From: JBATTK01 sp049670505
GTDB lineage: Bacteria; Bacteroidota; Bacteroidia; Flavobacteriales; Flavobacteriaceae
Length of the DNA: 37,718 nucleotides
Direction of reading: 5' to 3'
NCBI GenBank assembly: GCA_049670505.1
Contig: JBATTK010000103.1
Location: 1-37,718 of the forward strand
A program made the position numbers and the translations under genes. This document shows, in pieces, positions 15,458-22,539 of the stretch (position 1 is the stretch's first letter; every line of letters starts with the position of its first letter). Below the pieces are notes generated by a model. That model was not told the DNA's origin. It saw only the letters and a program-made list of their open reading frames with translations, and ran no database searches.

Positions 15458-17143
15458 ATGCAAGCTGTAATATACGCAAGAGTTTCCAGTACCGATGAAT
15501 CTCAGTCTTACGAAAGGCAGATTGAGGACTTAAAACCATTGGCAACATACAAGAAGCTAGAGGTTGTCAAAGTTTATGCAGACAAAATATCAGGTTTCAA
15601 GAAATCACTGGATGAACGGGTAGAGTTCAGCAAAATGGTTGACTTCATATCTTCCCACAACATCAAGCACATTCTTGTAAGTGAACTTAGCAGACTTAGC
15701 CGAAGAACCAAGGATATAATCGACTTCGTTACCGAATGCAACAGCAAAGGTATCTGCATCCATGTACAAAAGAGCGGACTAACCACCCTCAATGACGATG
15801 GTACGGTAAACGCTACGGCCAAAATGATAATCACTACACTGTCAGGGGTTGCCGAAATGGAAAGCGAAAACACCTCCTACCGTGTAAGGTCCGGCAAATT
15901 AAACGCTGCGAAAAACGGTCTTGGATTCAATCAGAAAATTTATGGTTACGACAAGGGTAAGGATGGCAAGCCAGTTATAAACGAGGATGAAGCTGTATTG
16001 GTGAGCAAGATGTTTGATATGATACTAGAGGGGCATGGCACAAGAAAAATCGCCAAATACCTTAACGCCAATTATGAAACCAAAGATTGGAAAATAGGTA
16101 GCATAAATTCAATACTAAGAAATACCTTTTACAAGGGCGAAAGAAGATATAAAGTAGGTGAAAAAAACGGTCAAATTGAATATGCTTTTACCAAAGTTCC
16201 TGCAATAGTTACCCCTGAAAAATTCGATGAGGTACAGCAGTACATTGATGACCGCAAACGCTTTGTAAGCCCGGCCACCATACATACCAACCCCTTTGCC
16301 TCTTTAGTAAAATGCGAATGCGGAGCGGTCATGCATCAGGTGGTAATACCCAAGGGCAGACTAAACCTCTATCGTTGTGCGGACAAATGCGGAGTGCAAT
16401 CTGTAAACCGGGATTTTTTGATAGATGAGGTGCGCAAGGTACTGGAAAGAAATGCCCAAGAGTTCAAAGAGGCTGACGTAAAGGCTAAACTTAAAAAAAC
16501 CATAGAGGTCGATTTAGCGAACATTACCCAGTGTGAGAGGCAAATACGTACTGCCAAAATGAAAAGTGAAAAAAACTATGATCGTTTTCTTGAGGACAAG
16601 ATTACAGAGAAAAAATATGATGAGCACGAACAACGCTTCAATACCGAAATTGAAAAGCTACAAACAGAAATCAAGAAGTTAAAGGCAAACATAGCTGCAA
16701 CAAAATCAATACTCAATAACAAGATACTCCACTACTCCACCGATTTGGAGGTCTTCAAGACACAGGTGGAAAGGGTTATCAAATATATCACGGTCGGAGA
16801 AAGTTATGCAACGGTGCATTTCAAATCTTGGTTCAAATATTTAATTCAAATTCATAGGGGTGCGCAACTGCAAAGATTCAAGAACGGAACTCTAAACATG
16901 GAAATCACAAACCATTTAGAAACCGATATGCATACCCTTATGGCATTATTGGAAGAAAACCTAAACCTGACCCCCCAAGAAATTAAGGAAGTAAAAGAAA
17001 ACGCAAGGAAATGGGATGATGCACGGGAAGTAAAGCACAACCCAAAGGCATTGCGCAAACTAATGCGCAAGCATAGAGTTAATTCCAAAGATTTCATGGA
17101 GCAGTTAAAACTAAGTGGCCTTGACTACCTTCTGAACGACTAA
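15458..17143 (+). CDS. Large serine recombinase (site-specific integrase)
   Basis: The 561-residue protein catalyses integration at comM and, with a directionality factor, excision. The N-terminal resolvase domain has YARVS with R8 and the nucleophile S10, then VSELSRLSRRTKDI at 74-87. The 'recombinase' DNA-binding domain covers about 155-265 (IYGYDKGKDGK, GTRKIAKYLN, INSILRNTFYKGE). A zinc ribbon follows with C286-x-C288 and C307-x3-C311. A coiled coil at about 335-430 is rich in Lys and Glu, as in large serine integrases where it sets direction. The C-terminal 130 residues are basic and unrecognised. The start at 15458 is 68 bases from the attachment core, the usual position next to the element end. 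Confidence 0.95.
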   Translation: MQAVIYARVSSTDESQSYERQIEDLKPLATYKKLEVVKVYADKISGFKKSLDERVEFSKMVDFISSHNIKHILVSELSRLSRRTKDIIDFVTECNSKGICIHVQKSGLTTLNDDGTVNATAKMIITTLSGVAEMESENTSYRVRSGKLNAAKNGLGFNQKIYGYDKGKDGKPVINEDEAVLVSKMFDMILEGHGTRKIAKYLNANYETKDWKIGSINSILRNTFYKGERRYKVGEKNGQIEYAFTKVPAIVTPEKFDEVQQYIDDRKRFVSPATIHTNPFASLVKCECGAVMHQVVIPKGRLNLYRCADKCGVQSVNRDFLIDEVRKVLERNAQEFKEADVKAKLKKTIEVDLANITQCERQIRTAKMKSEKNYDRFLEDKITEKKYDEHEQRFNTEIEKLQTEIKKLKANIAATKSILNNKILHYSTDLEVFKTQVERVIKYITVGESYATVHFKSWFKYLIQIHRGAQLQRFKNGTLNMEITNHLETDMHTLMALLEENLNLTPQEIKEVKENARKWDDAREVKHNPKALRKLMRKHRVNSKDFMEQLKLSGLDYLLND

Positions 17144-17422
17144 GATTCTACAATTTAAACCAAAAGTTCTACTCCCCCAGTTTAAAATATCCCTAGCAGA
17201 ACGATACGCTCTGTTTTTCGCCTGAACACTTCGCCCTTTTCTATTTTTGGTAATAGTATACCACCCAACAAACGTTCCCGACCTACAATCGTCTTATTCC
17301 TCCTTGTTCCAAATTTAGCGTAGCGTTACCCCCTAAAAATCAGTTAAAAACTGTATGACGAATGATCATCGTTTTATCATACTTAAATAATTCTATTAGA
17401 ATGAATTACGATTTTATTTTGT

Positions 17423-17639
17423 GAAAAGTGGGCTCGACAGCTTGGGTAATAGATGCATTGAAGGTTACGGACTGAATGATTATGAAAGCCAATTAGCAAA
17501 AGATACCTCATCAAATCAGGTAGCGTATCTAACCAAGCAAAAGATCACTTTCAAAACCCTTGTAACCCCAATAAAAACGACCCTTTTTGAAAATGAAAAC
17601 CGAAAAGTGAGCCTGACTTGAGGGTAATAGACGCATTGA
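17423..17639. repeat. Pair of ~38-bp imperfect direct repeats flanking a 66-codon frame
   Basis: Copy 1 (17423-17461) and copy 2 (17602-17639) both start GAAAAGTG and end GGGTAATAGA(T/C)GCATTGA, with a variable centre. A frame of 66 codons (GTG at 17421 to 17621) begins in copy 1 and ends in copy 2. Its sequence shows no motif, so I do not call it a gene with confidence. The pair lies between the integrase and the replication-like block, where iterons or regulator sites could be expected. Confidence 0.55.
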
Positions 17640-17691
17640 GTTTTTTATACATCAAGCAAATACCCCCTAAATCTTAAAACCTACATTCAAA

Positions 17692-17937
17692 ATGAAAACA
17701 ATACAAGAATTACAGCTACATCCTATTGTAGAAGCCAAAGCCATTCGCTTTGTACACTATCTGCAAAGGCACAATAGTTGGGTTGAACTAACTAAAAAAC
17801 AGCTCATAGCAGAATACGGAAGCAAGTACAGAAAGTTCCTTGACCCACTAATTAAAAATGGCATAGTTGACGTAAACCACAACTATAGCAGCTATCTGCA
17901 AATCGGTAAAAAATACAGAGCCACAAACTTAACCTAG
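17692..17937 (+). CDS. Small winged-helix-like protein, paralogous to the N-terminus of the polymerase-like protein
   Basis: The 81-residue protein has no name that I know. Residues 30-76 align without gaps to residues 59-105 of the 455-residue protein encoded at 18456, with 20 identities in 47, including KF-x-DPLIKN-x-IV. The helix content, the conserved Trp before a strand and the DPLIKN turn suggest a winged-helix DNA-binding module. As a stand-alone copy it may bind the element's origin or regulate the block it precedes. It is the first gene of a co-directional series with the genes at 18038, 18299 and 18456. Confidence 0.6.
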   Translation: MKTIQELQLHPIVEAKAIRFVHYLQRHNSWVELTKKQLIAEYGSKYRKFLDPLIKNGIVDVNHNYSSYLQIGKKYRATNLT

Positions 17938-17945
17938 CACGATAC

Positions 17946-18014
17946 AATAGTCCGCCTAAACGCAAAAAGTCAGGCCTTCGCAATCCCTTCTTTGAAGTTC
18001 ACGGGCGGACTATT
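17946..18014. repeat. Long-range 11-bp inverted repeat between two small genes
   Basis: AATAGTCCGCC (17946-17956) is the exact reverse complement of GGCGGACTATT (18004-18014), with a 47-base interior. It fills the gap between the 81-aa and 82-aa genes. The interior contains smaller complementary stretches but no T-run follows, so a structured RNA, processing site or translation control is as likely as a terminator. Confidence 0.6.
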
Positions 18015-18037
18015 ATTTAATTCAAATACCACAGAAG

Positions 18038-18286
18038 ATGAAAGAATATATCAAACAGGCTTTTGGCCTGTACTACAACTATGACCGTAAAGGAACTTTA
18101 CAATCGTTTTTAGAATTGATTGAGAATTACGAGAGCTACGGGGAGCTAAAGCTAAAATTCCCGAACAAAGAGAGTAAAAAAGAGTTTAAAACCATACTGA
18201 GCAGTGCTTGGGAAGGGTTCATCGTTGGTAAGGACGTATACAGGGTTAGCCATTACATCAATGAAGTCGAAGCAATATTAATTTAA
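18038..18286 (+). CDS. Hypothetical small protein, 82 aa
   Basis: The sequence MKEYIKQAFGLYYNYDRKGT is followed by helices rich in Glu and Lys; no family is recognised. It is probably soluble and helical. It lies between the long inverted repeat and the 58-codon gene in the replication-like block and reads in the same direction, which suggests a shared transcript. Confidence 0.5.
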   Translation: MKEYIKQAFGLYYNYDRKGTLQSFLELIENYESYGELKLKFPNKESKKEFKTILSSAWEGFIVGKDVYRVSHYINEVEAILI

Positions 18287-18298
18287 TCATAGAAAATT

Positions 18299-18475
18299 AT
18301 GGAACAAATATTACGTTACCGTTACAACGGGCGCAATTATAAGAACATGAAAGACCTCTGTTTAGGCGAAGGTATATCAAAACGAAAATTCTCAGTCCTT
18401 GTAAAAATGGGCTACATCAAGAAATTAGATAATCAATTAAATATCGTGGCAGACCATGGAAGCAGCAGAAGTTAA
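18299..18475 (+). CDS. Small basic protein, 58 aa, possible HTH or recombination directionality factor
   Basis: The frame starts ATGGAACAAATATTACG and encodes a basic protein with NYKNMKDLCLGEGISKRK and KMGYIKKLDNQ. The central part resembles a helix-turn-helix of the excisionase/MerR kind (helix, GISK turn, helix, GYIKK). Its 3' end overlaps the polymerase-like gene by 20 bases, so translation is likely coupled. Elements with a large serine integrase need a small directionality factor, and this is one candidate; the evidence is composition and position only. Confidence 0.4.
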   Translation: MEQILRYRYNGRNYKNMKDLCLGEGISKRKFSVLVKMGYIKKLDNQLNIVADHGSSRS

Positions 18476-19823
18476 GCGCAAGCCCAGCAAGAAAACCAAA
18501 ACCATTGCCCTGCCCGAAAAGCTTGTGGTAGAAGTCAAAAAGCATTTAAAGGGCAAACAGGTAGACAAGGCACTTTACTTTTTGAACCAGTTGGCACGTT
18601 ACGAAAACTATAAGGGCAACGAGGATGGTTGGATTGAATACAGTACCGACCAATTCAGGGAAGTATTTAATAGCAAGTTCGCTAAGTTTAGAGACCCTTT
18701 GATAAAAAACAACATTGTTGAATGGAATGAAAGCTATTCCACCTTTAACGGTTATGCAATGTCGTACAGGCGCAATGCACAACTTATTGCACAATCAAAA
18801 AAGCTGGTTAGGGTAAAAGTAGAATACAAAGAACCTGAGCATACAAAGTACTACAGCGGTTTCAAGCGTTTTATGGTTAGTTTGGTTATACCCATTGAAG
18901 AACTCCATGAGGAAACAATAAGAGTTATTGCGGATATTCCAAATAAGATTGTATTAAATGAAGATATACCCGATTTTGGTTTTACTTATGAAACGGTTGG
19001 TACTAATGGAAAAAAGAAAGGTAGGACTTTAAAAGTAGCTTTGGGCATGGCTCGTAACGCTGGTGTTGATGCAATACTATATGACAATACCATCTACATT
19101 GCTGACCGGAAAACATTTATTGAGAATAAGGGTGATAGAATTGAGGAAAGCTATAAAAATCAAATAGATGATTTAGAGGCCGAAAAGTATTTTGACACCG
19201 TGGACAAGTTCGGTAGGCTGCACACCAACCTGACCATATTGCCAAAGAATCTATTAAGGGTTATAGCGAAGCATAACAATCTTATAGAAATTGACGGTAT
19301 AAGTTCACAACCTACCATCCTAGCAAATGTTTTACAACATTATTGCCCAGAGGACTTCAAGCAACTTTGTTTGAAAGGTGAAATATATGAGCATATTGCC
19401 AATGGTCTAGGTTTAACTAGGAATCAGGCAAAGGATGTTGTATTAAAGGCATTTTTTAATACTAATCCAAATAATCAACGTAGGAAAGCTCTAAAAAAAC
19501 TTTTTCCCAACCTTATTGAATTGGTTGCAAAAATAGATGAAGGGATGGAGAAAAGGGATAGCGACAAGAAGAAAAAAGAAAAGCGAAAGCTATCCACAGC
19601 AATGCAAAAAAGAGAGGCCGAGATATTCATAACAGCATTGGAACGCATTAATGTTAATGGTATTAATGCGGCATCCAAACATGATGCAATATTGTTGAAT
19701 ACCAAGAATGGTGATACCAAACAAACAGCTCTGAACATCCTTAAAAACGTGATGGACAAAGCAAATTTTGAAATGCGGTTAAAGGACACTGATTTGAGAA
19801 GTGGTAAATCTGTTCAACTCTAG
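18456..19823 (+). CDS. Winged-helix plus family A polymerase-like protein (candidate element replicase)
   Basis: The 455-residue protein is not annotated by name from memory, but it shows the ordered motifs of the family A (Pol I/T7 RNA polymerase) palm. Residues 59-105 form a winged-helix-like module shared with the 81-aa protein. At 253-270, GRLHTNLTILPKNLLRVI resembles the pre-motif-A region. Motif A is LIEIDGISSQPTILANVL with D280. At 308-334, KGEIYEHIANGLGLTRNQAK and the following FF match the O-helix pattern R-x3-K-x7-(F/Y), with R322, K326 and F334. Motif C is KHDAILL with H409-D410. The palm is much shorter than in Pol I: D280 to D410 is 130 residues, against 177 in Klenow. A basic linker (Lys-rich, 366-377) lies before motif C. 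It is probably the element's replication enzyme; a primase-like or inactive role is possible. Confidence 0.6.
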   Translation: MEAAEVKRKPSKKTKTIALPEKLVVEVKKHLKGKQVDKALYFLNQLARYENYKGNEDGWIEYSTDQFREVFNSKFAKFRDPLIKNNIVEWNESYSTFNGYAMSYRRNAQLIAQSKKLVRVKVEYKEPEHTKYYSGFKRFMVSLVIPIEELHEETIRVIADIPNKIVLNEDIPDFGFTYETVGTNGKKKGRTLKVALGMARNAGVDAILYDNTIYIADRKTFIENKGDRIEESYKNQIDDLEAEKYFDTVDKFGRLHTNLTILPKNLLRVIAKHNNLIEIDGISSQPTILANVLQHYCPEDFKQLCLKGEIYEHIANGLGLTRNQAKDVVLKAFFNTNPNNQRRKALKKLFPNLIELVAKIDEGMEKRDSDKKKKEKRKLSTAMQKREAEIFITALERINVNGINAASKHDAILLNTKNGDTKQTALNILKNVMDKANFEMRLKDTDLRSGKSVQL

Positions 19824-19859
19824 CAGAACCGACCTATTACCACCTTTTTAGTCAGCCCT

Positions 19860-19897
19860 TGTTACCACCTTTTTCTACATTACTAAAGGTGGTAACA
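19860..19897. terminator. 13-bp perfect hairpin with iterated TTACCACCTTT
   Basis: TGTTACCACCTTT (19860-19872) and AAAGGTGGTAACA (19885-19897) pair perfectly around a 12-base loop. A further direct copy of TTACCACCTTTTT lies just upstream (about 19837). It follows the polymerase-like gene by 36 bases. It could terminate that transcript, but the extra direct copy and the lack of a T-run on the plus strand also fit iteron-like or origin sites. Confidence 0.6.
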
Positions 19898-19958
19898 TCA
19901 GGGTTACCCATACCCCTTACCCATATAACTTATAGAACATACTAAGTTTTAGCAATAG

Positions 19959-19985
19959 TTACCTATTAGGAGTGATAATAGGTAA
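19959..19985. repeat. 10-bp perfect hairpin
   Basis: TTACCTATTA and TAATAGGTAA enclose the 7-base loop GGAGTGA. The purine-rich GGAG in the loop resembles a ribosome-binding site held in a loop, but no start codon follows within 15 bases. It is the second of three consecutive structures between the polymerase-like gene and the next gene. Confidence 0.6.
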
Positions 19986-19989
19986 AAAG

Positions 19990-20025
19990 AGGTGCAATCT
20001 CGGGCAGAAGTCCGGTTCAGCACCT
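19990..20025. ncRNA. Stem-loop AGGTGC/GCACCT, third of a hairpin cluster
   Basis: AGGTGC (19990-19995) pairs with GCACCT (20020-20025), and an inner CGG/CCG pair can extend it. It is followed by TTGTTCATTTTAG. Together with the two preceding hairpins it makes a compact 165-base structured segment, which could be a small RNA, a replication control RNA, an origin, or the leader of the 196-aa gene at 20085. Confidence 0.35.
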
Positions 20026-20084
20026 TGTTCATTTTAGATAGGCAGAAATATAGCTGCCATAATTAATTTTAAATCATAAGAAGA

Positions 20085-20675
20085 ATGAAAGATTTTAAAA
20101 GAATGGTCATCAAGACCAATGAAATCGAAAAACAGAATTTAATCAAGGAATTTGGCAATCTGGCCAACAATGTAAATCAGCTTAAACTGGATCTAAACGC
20201 AAAACTGGATGCCTCATTCTCCCTTGCGGATGTAGTAGACTTCATTACAGACCCTTCCACATTGGAAACTCTTTTCAAAGAGGTGGAAAAATCCGCCATA
20301 AAGCAAAGGGCAAAGAATCAAGGCGTGACATTGGCACAGCTAGAGCAGTTAGAAAATGTGGAACTGAACAAGCAGCAATTGGACTTCCTTGGAAGAGCCA
20401 AAAAACTAAAAGGCTCTAATCTATTTGCAAAAGGAATGACAAGTGAGGATTGGCTAAGTGCAGATGGTAAAATTGAGGTGTCTGAAAAGGTGGAAGAAGT
20501 ATTCACAGAACTTACAACCACTTATACATCCAGTGAACAGGCCAACGATAGATTGGAACTGGTGCGGCTTTTCAATCAGTACTTAGACAAGTATGGAGAC
20601 AGCCATGCAATCAAAAGAATCCTTACCAGTGGTATTAGACCAAACTTGGACTTTATCAATTACGGCATACAATAA
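20085..20675 (+). CDS. Hypothetical protein, 196 aa
   Basis: The protein is mostly helical and charged, with heptad-like stretches at about 10-45 (NEIEKQNLIKEFGNLANNVN) and 60-100. The middle has KKLKGSNLFAKGMTSEDWLSA, and the C-terminus contains YLDKYGDSHAIKRILTSGIR. No signal peptide, membrane segment or known domain is recognised. It is transcribed with the replication-like block or from the hairpin segment before it, and is followed by a strong terminator. A DNA-binding or partition-like helper is conceivable but not supported by a motif. Confidence 0.55.
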   Translation: MKDFKRMVIKTNEIEKQNLIKEFGNLANNVNQLKLDLNAKLDASFSLADVVDFITDPSTLETLFKEVEKSAIKQRAKNQGVTLAQLEQLENVELNKQQLDFLGRAKKLKGSNLFAKGMTSEDWLSADGKIEVSEKVEEVFTELTTTYTSSEQANDRLELVRLFNQYLDKYGDSHAIKRILTSGIRPNLDFINYGIQ

Positions 20676-20697
20676 ATCTTCTTCTGTGATTATGGCA

Positions 20698-20720
20698 TTG
20701 GAGGCCTAGACATCCTCCAA
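20698..20720 (+). repeat. 7-bp hairpin after the 196-aa gene
   Basis: TTGGAGG (20698-20704) pairs with CCTCCAA (20714-20720) around a 9-base loop. It is the first of two consecutive hairpins after the gene; TTTTT follows 9 bases later, before the stronger terminator. Confidence 0.5.
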
Positions 20721-20733
20721 CGCTTGTCTTTTT

Positions 20734-20768
20734 AAGGAACGTGATACAATCTTCACGTTCCTTTTTTT
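20734..20768 (+). terminator. Rho-independent terminator
   Basis: AAGGAACGTGA pairs perfectly with TCACGTTCCTT around an 8-base loop and runs directly into a run of seven T. It ends the plus-strand series that includes the 196-aa gene. Confidence 0.9.
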
Positions 20769-21087
20769 GCGCCTCGCTCACCCAACTACACCAAAGGTCG
20801 TACGAACGTGTACCAAATCGCTTGAAATTCGGGCAAGAAGGAAGATACATCGTGCAATCAAACCACGATCCAAAATTTATCAATTTGAAGAACCCCCGAT
20901 AATACGGCAAAATCCGATAGATGGCCTAAAAGCGGTATTTGCAATAATTTCCAATAAACAGAACAACGTAAGGCAGTATTCACGGGCAATCATGACAAAA
21001 TCAAGGGAGGCCAAGATTGATTTCTATCCTAATTCTACGGTCGAACTACCTAAATTAACGTTTAAACCCGAACTTTGCCAACTATAG
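20767..21087 (+). CDS. Open frame without a convincing start, 106 codons
   Basis: The frame reads in a protein-like way in its second half (SKIYQFEEPPIIRQNP, DGLKAVFAIISNKQNN, DFYPNSTVELPKL), but the only upstream start is a TTG inside the terminator's T-run; the first ATG is at 20990. It may be a 5'-truncated remnant of a gene brought in by an earlier rearrangement, or chance. No family is recognised. Confidence 0.25.
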   Translation: MRLAHPTTPKVVRTCTKSLEIRARRKIHRAIKPRSKIYQFEEPPIIRQNPIDGLKAVFAIISNKQNNVRQYSRAIMTKSREAKIDFYPNSTVELPKLTFKPELCQL

Positions 21088-21451
21088 AACCAGACGATTT
21101 AAGCAGATTAAATTTCTAGCCGAGGCACTAATACTAAAATCACATTGAACAGATATAGAAAGAGCACAGATAAGTGTACAGATGTTCTATGGGGTTTAAA
21201 TGAAGAAGTCTTCTTAAAAAAAAAGTATATATATGCTCCCGCCTCCTCTTTTTCTTGGCGATATAGGGTGTAAGCATCGTAGGTCAGTAAGATTTACAAT
21301 GTAAATATACACCCTTTTTATAGTACTCTAAATAAAATACGTTATACTTCGTAAATATTGGTTATCAAGTATTTATATCAAAATACATACCCTATTTTTA
21401 GTACATTCTAATCATTCTTTGTAAATTGCTCACATCAAATCTTATCAAGTT
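21088..21451. promoter_or_regulatory. Regulatory/res-like region before the small serine recombinase
   Basis: This A+T-rich stretch has no gene. It holds a perfect 15-bp palindrome ATTTACAATGTAAAT (21292-21306). The word GTAAAT(A/T) recurs at 21301, 21351 and 21421. A degenerate direct repeat ACACCCTTTTTATAGTACT / ATACCCTATTTTTAGTACA occurs at about 21309-21327 and 21388-21406. Resolvase genes normally sit next to such multi-subsite res regions, so this is the candidate binding region of the recombinase encoded at 21452. Confidence 0.5.
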
Positions 21452-22054
21452 ATGGAGCAAGTCAAATATATTAGGGTATCAACAAAGGAACAAAATACTG
21501 CAAGGCAGGAAACTAGCGACCTAGCACAGTTCATAGATGTGTGCAGCGGTTCTATCCCATTTATGGAACGGCCACAGGCCAAGGAATTAATAGGGTACAT
21601 ACAGGATGGGGATGTATCACACGTTATTGTAGCAAGTATAGATAGGCTTGGCCGGAACTTCTACGATATACTGGAAACCCTTAAATTCTTCAATCAGCAC
21701 AACATCATACTCAAAGTAGAAAACCTCGGCATAGATAGCATGGTGGACAAAGATGGTAAGCTAAAAGAAAATGCCACCTTCAAGCTAATCATAAGCGTAC
21801 TGGGGAACATAGCCGAAATGGAACGTGAGGCCATACTAGAAAGGCAAAAGCAGGGCATAGCCATTGCAAAGGCCAAGGGTACTTATAAAGGCAGGGTAAA
21901 GGGTAGCACAGAACCAGCGGACAAATTCTTAGACCGCTACAAGAACGTAATAAAAGAACTCAACAATGGGGAAAGTTACCGTAGGGCTGCAAAACTATGC
22001 GGTGTTTCCCTTGGTACTGTTCAAAAAGTTAAAAGGTTGATGGATGCAGCTTAA
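21452..22054 (+). CDS. Small serine recombinase (resolvase/invertase family)
   Basis: The 200-residue protein has the length of Tn3-type resolvases and DNA invertases. The catalytic domain has YIRVS with R8 and S10, ASIDRLGRNFYDIL near 61-74, and NIAEMEREAILERQKQGIAIAK leading into the long E-helix. The C-terminal end is a helix-turn-helix (GESYRRAAKLCGVSLGTVQK). It is distinct from the large integrase at the element's left end. It may resolve dimers of the excised element or invert a segment. The segment right after its stop (TGATGGATGCAGC, 22038-22050) is repeated 861 bases downstream, so its 3' end has been duplicated. Confidence 0.93.
   Translation: MEQVKYIRVSTKEQNTARQETSDLAQFIDVCSGSIPFMERPQAKELIGYIQDGDVSHVIVASIDRLGRNFYDILETLKFFNQHNIILKVENLGIDSMVDKDGKLKENATFKLIISVLGNIAEMEREAILERQKQGIAIAKAKGTYKGRVKGSTEPADKFLDRYKNVIKELNNGESYRRAAKLCGVSLGTVQKVKRLMDAA
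22038..22050. repeat. 13-bp direct repeat, copy 1, at the resolvase 3' end
   Basis: TGATGGATGCAGC spans the last codons of the resolvase gene. The second copy is at 22899-22911. Similarity continues on the right as nnAAAA...GTATTT in both. The repeats bracket an 860-base segment with two small divergent genes and a short third frame. Confidence 0.75.
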
Positions 22055-22205
22055 AAACTGTATTTAATGAACTTTTACAACATTACCCTCTTTGAATCAA
22101 AAAGGAAAAAGAATCTTTATATTAGTTCCTCACATAAAAGATATATAGATCATGTGATTTATATTCCTACGTTGTATGCCATTGCGGAAAAACCAACTGC
22201 ATATT

Positions 22206-22409
22206 TTATGATTTTGTCTTTCTTCTAGTCGGATACATTACCTGTTGCTTTTTGAATTGACCGATTTCCTCTCTTAACGTCTGATTGATATTGTGAATTA
22301 AATCATTTTGGAATTTCATAATTCCTAATAAATCGTGCATTGCGTTTAGATTTTCTAATTGCTTGTAAACAATCTCTTCTAAATCAGCTTTGGTATATCT
22401 TTTGCTCAT
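22206..22409 (-). CDS. Small coiled-coil protein, 67 aa
   Basis: The sequence begins MSKRYTKADLEEIVYKQLEN and is followed by a helical region with regularly spaced hydrophobic residues (NAMHDLLGIMKFQNDLIHNI) and a basic tail ending RRKTKS. No family is recognised. It diverges from the XRE regulator gene across a 130-base region with two palindromes, so the two are likely regulated together. A regulator partner or antitoxin-like protein is possible. Confidence 0.5.
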   Translation of the reverse strand: MSKRYTKADLEEIVYKQLENLNAMHDLLGIMKFQNDLIHNINQTLREEIGQFKKQQVMYPTRRKTKS

Positions 22410-22424
22410 AATCTAAAAGTATTC

Positions 22425-22500
22425 TTTAGAATTTCTAAACAAATCTATTTAAAGTCTATTAAAATTCAAAATAAAAATTTAGAAAATCTATAATTTTCTA
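22425..22500. promoter_or_regulatory. Two palindromic operator candidates between divergent genes
   Basis: A perfect 15-bp palindrome TTTAGAATTTCTAAA (22425-22439) and an 8-bp inverted repeat TAGAAAAT-CTATA-ATTTTCTA (22480-22500) share the half-site TAGAA. They lie between the start of the 67-aa gene (minus) and the XRE regulator (plus), the usual place for autoregulatory operators of Cro/C1-type repressors. Confidence 0.6.
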
Positions 22501-22539
22501 TTGAGTTAGTAAATTTATGTTTATAAAATCAAAAGACTT

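Noticed and set aside
17421..17621. A 66-codon frame with a GTG start
   Set aside because: Start and stop lie in the two direct repeats and no motif is visible; kept only as a remark under the repeat.
20656..20910. An 84-codon minus-strand frame after the 196-aa gene
   Set aside because: It crosses a strong terminator and a hairpin and has a composition unlike coding sequence.
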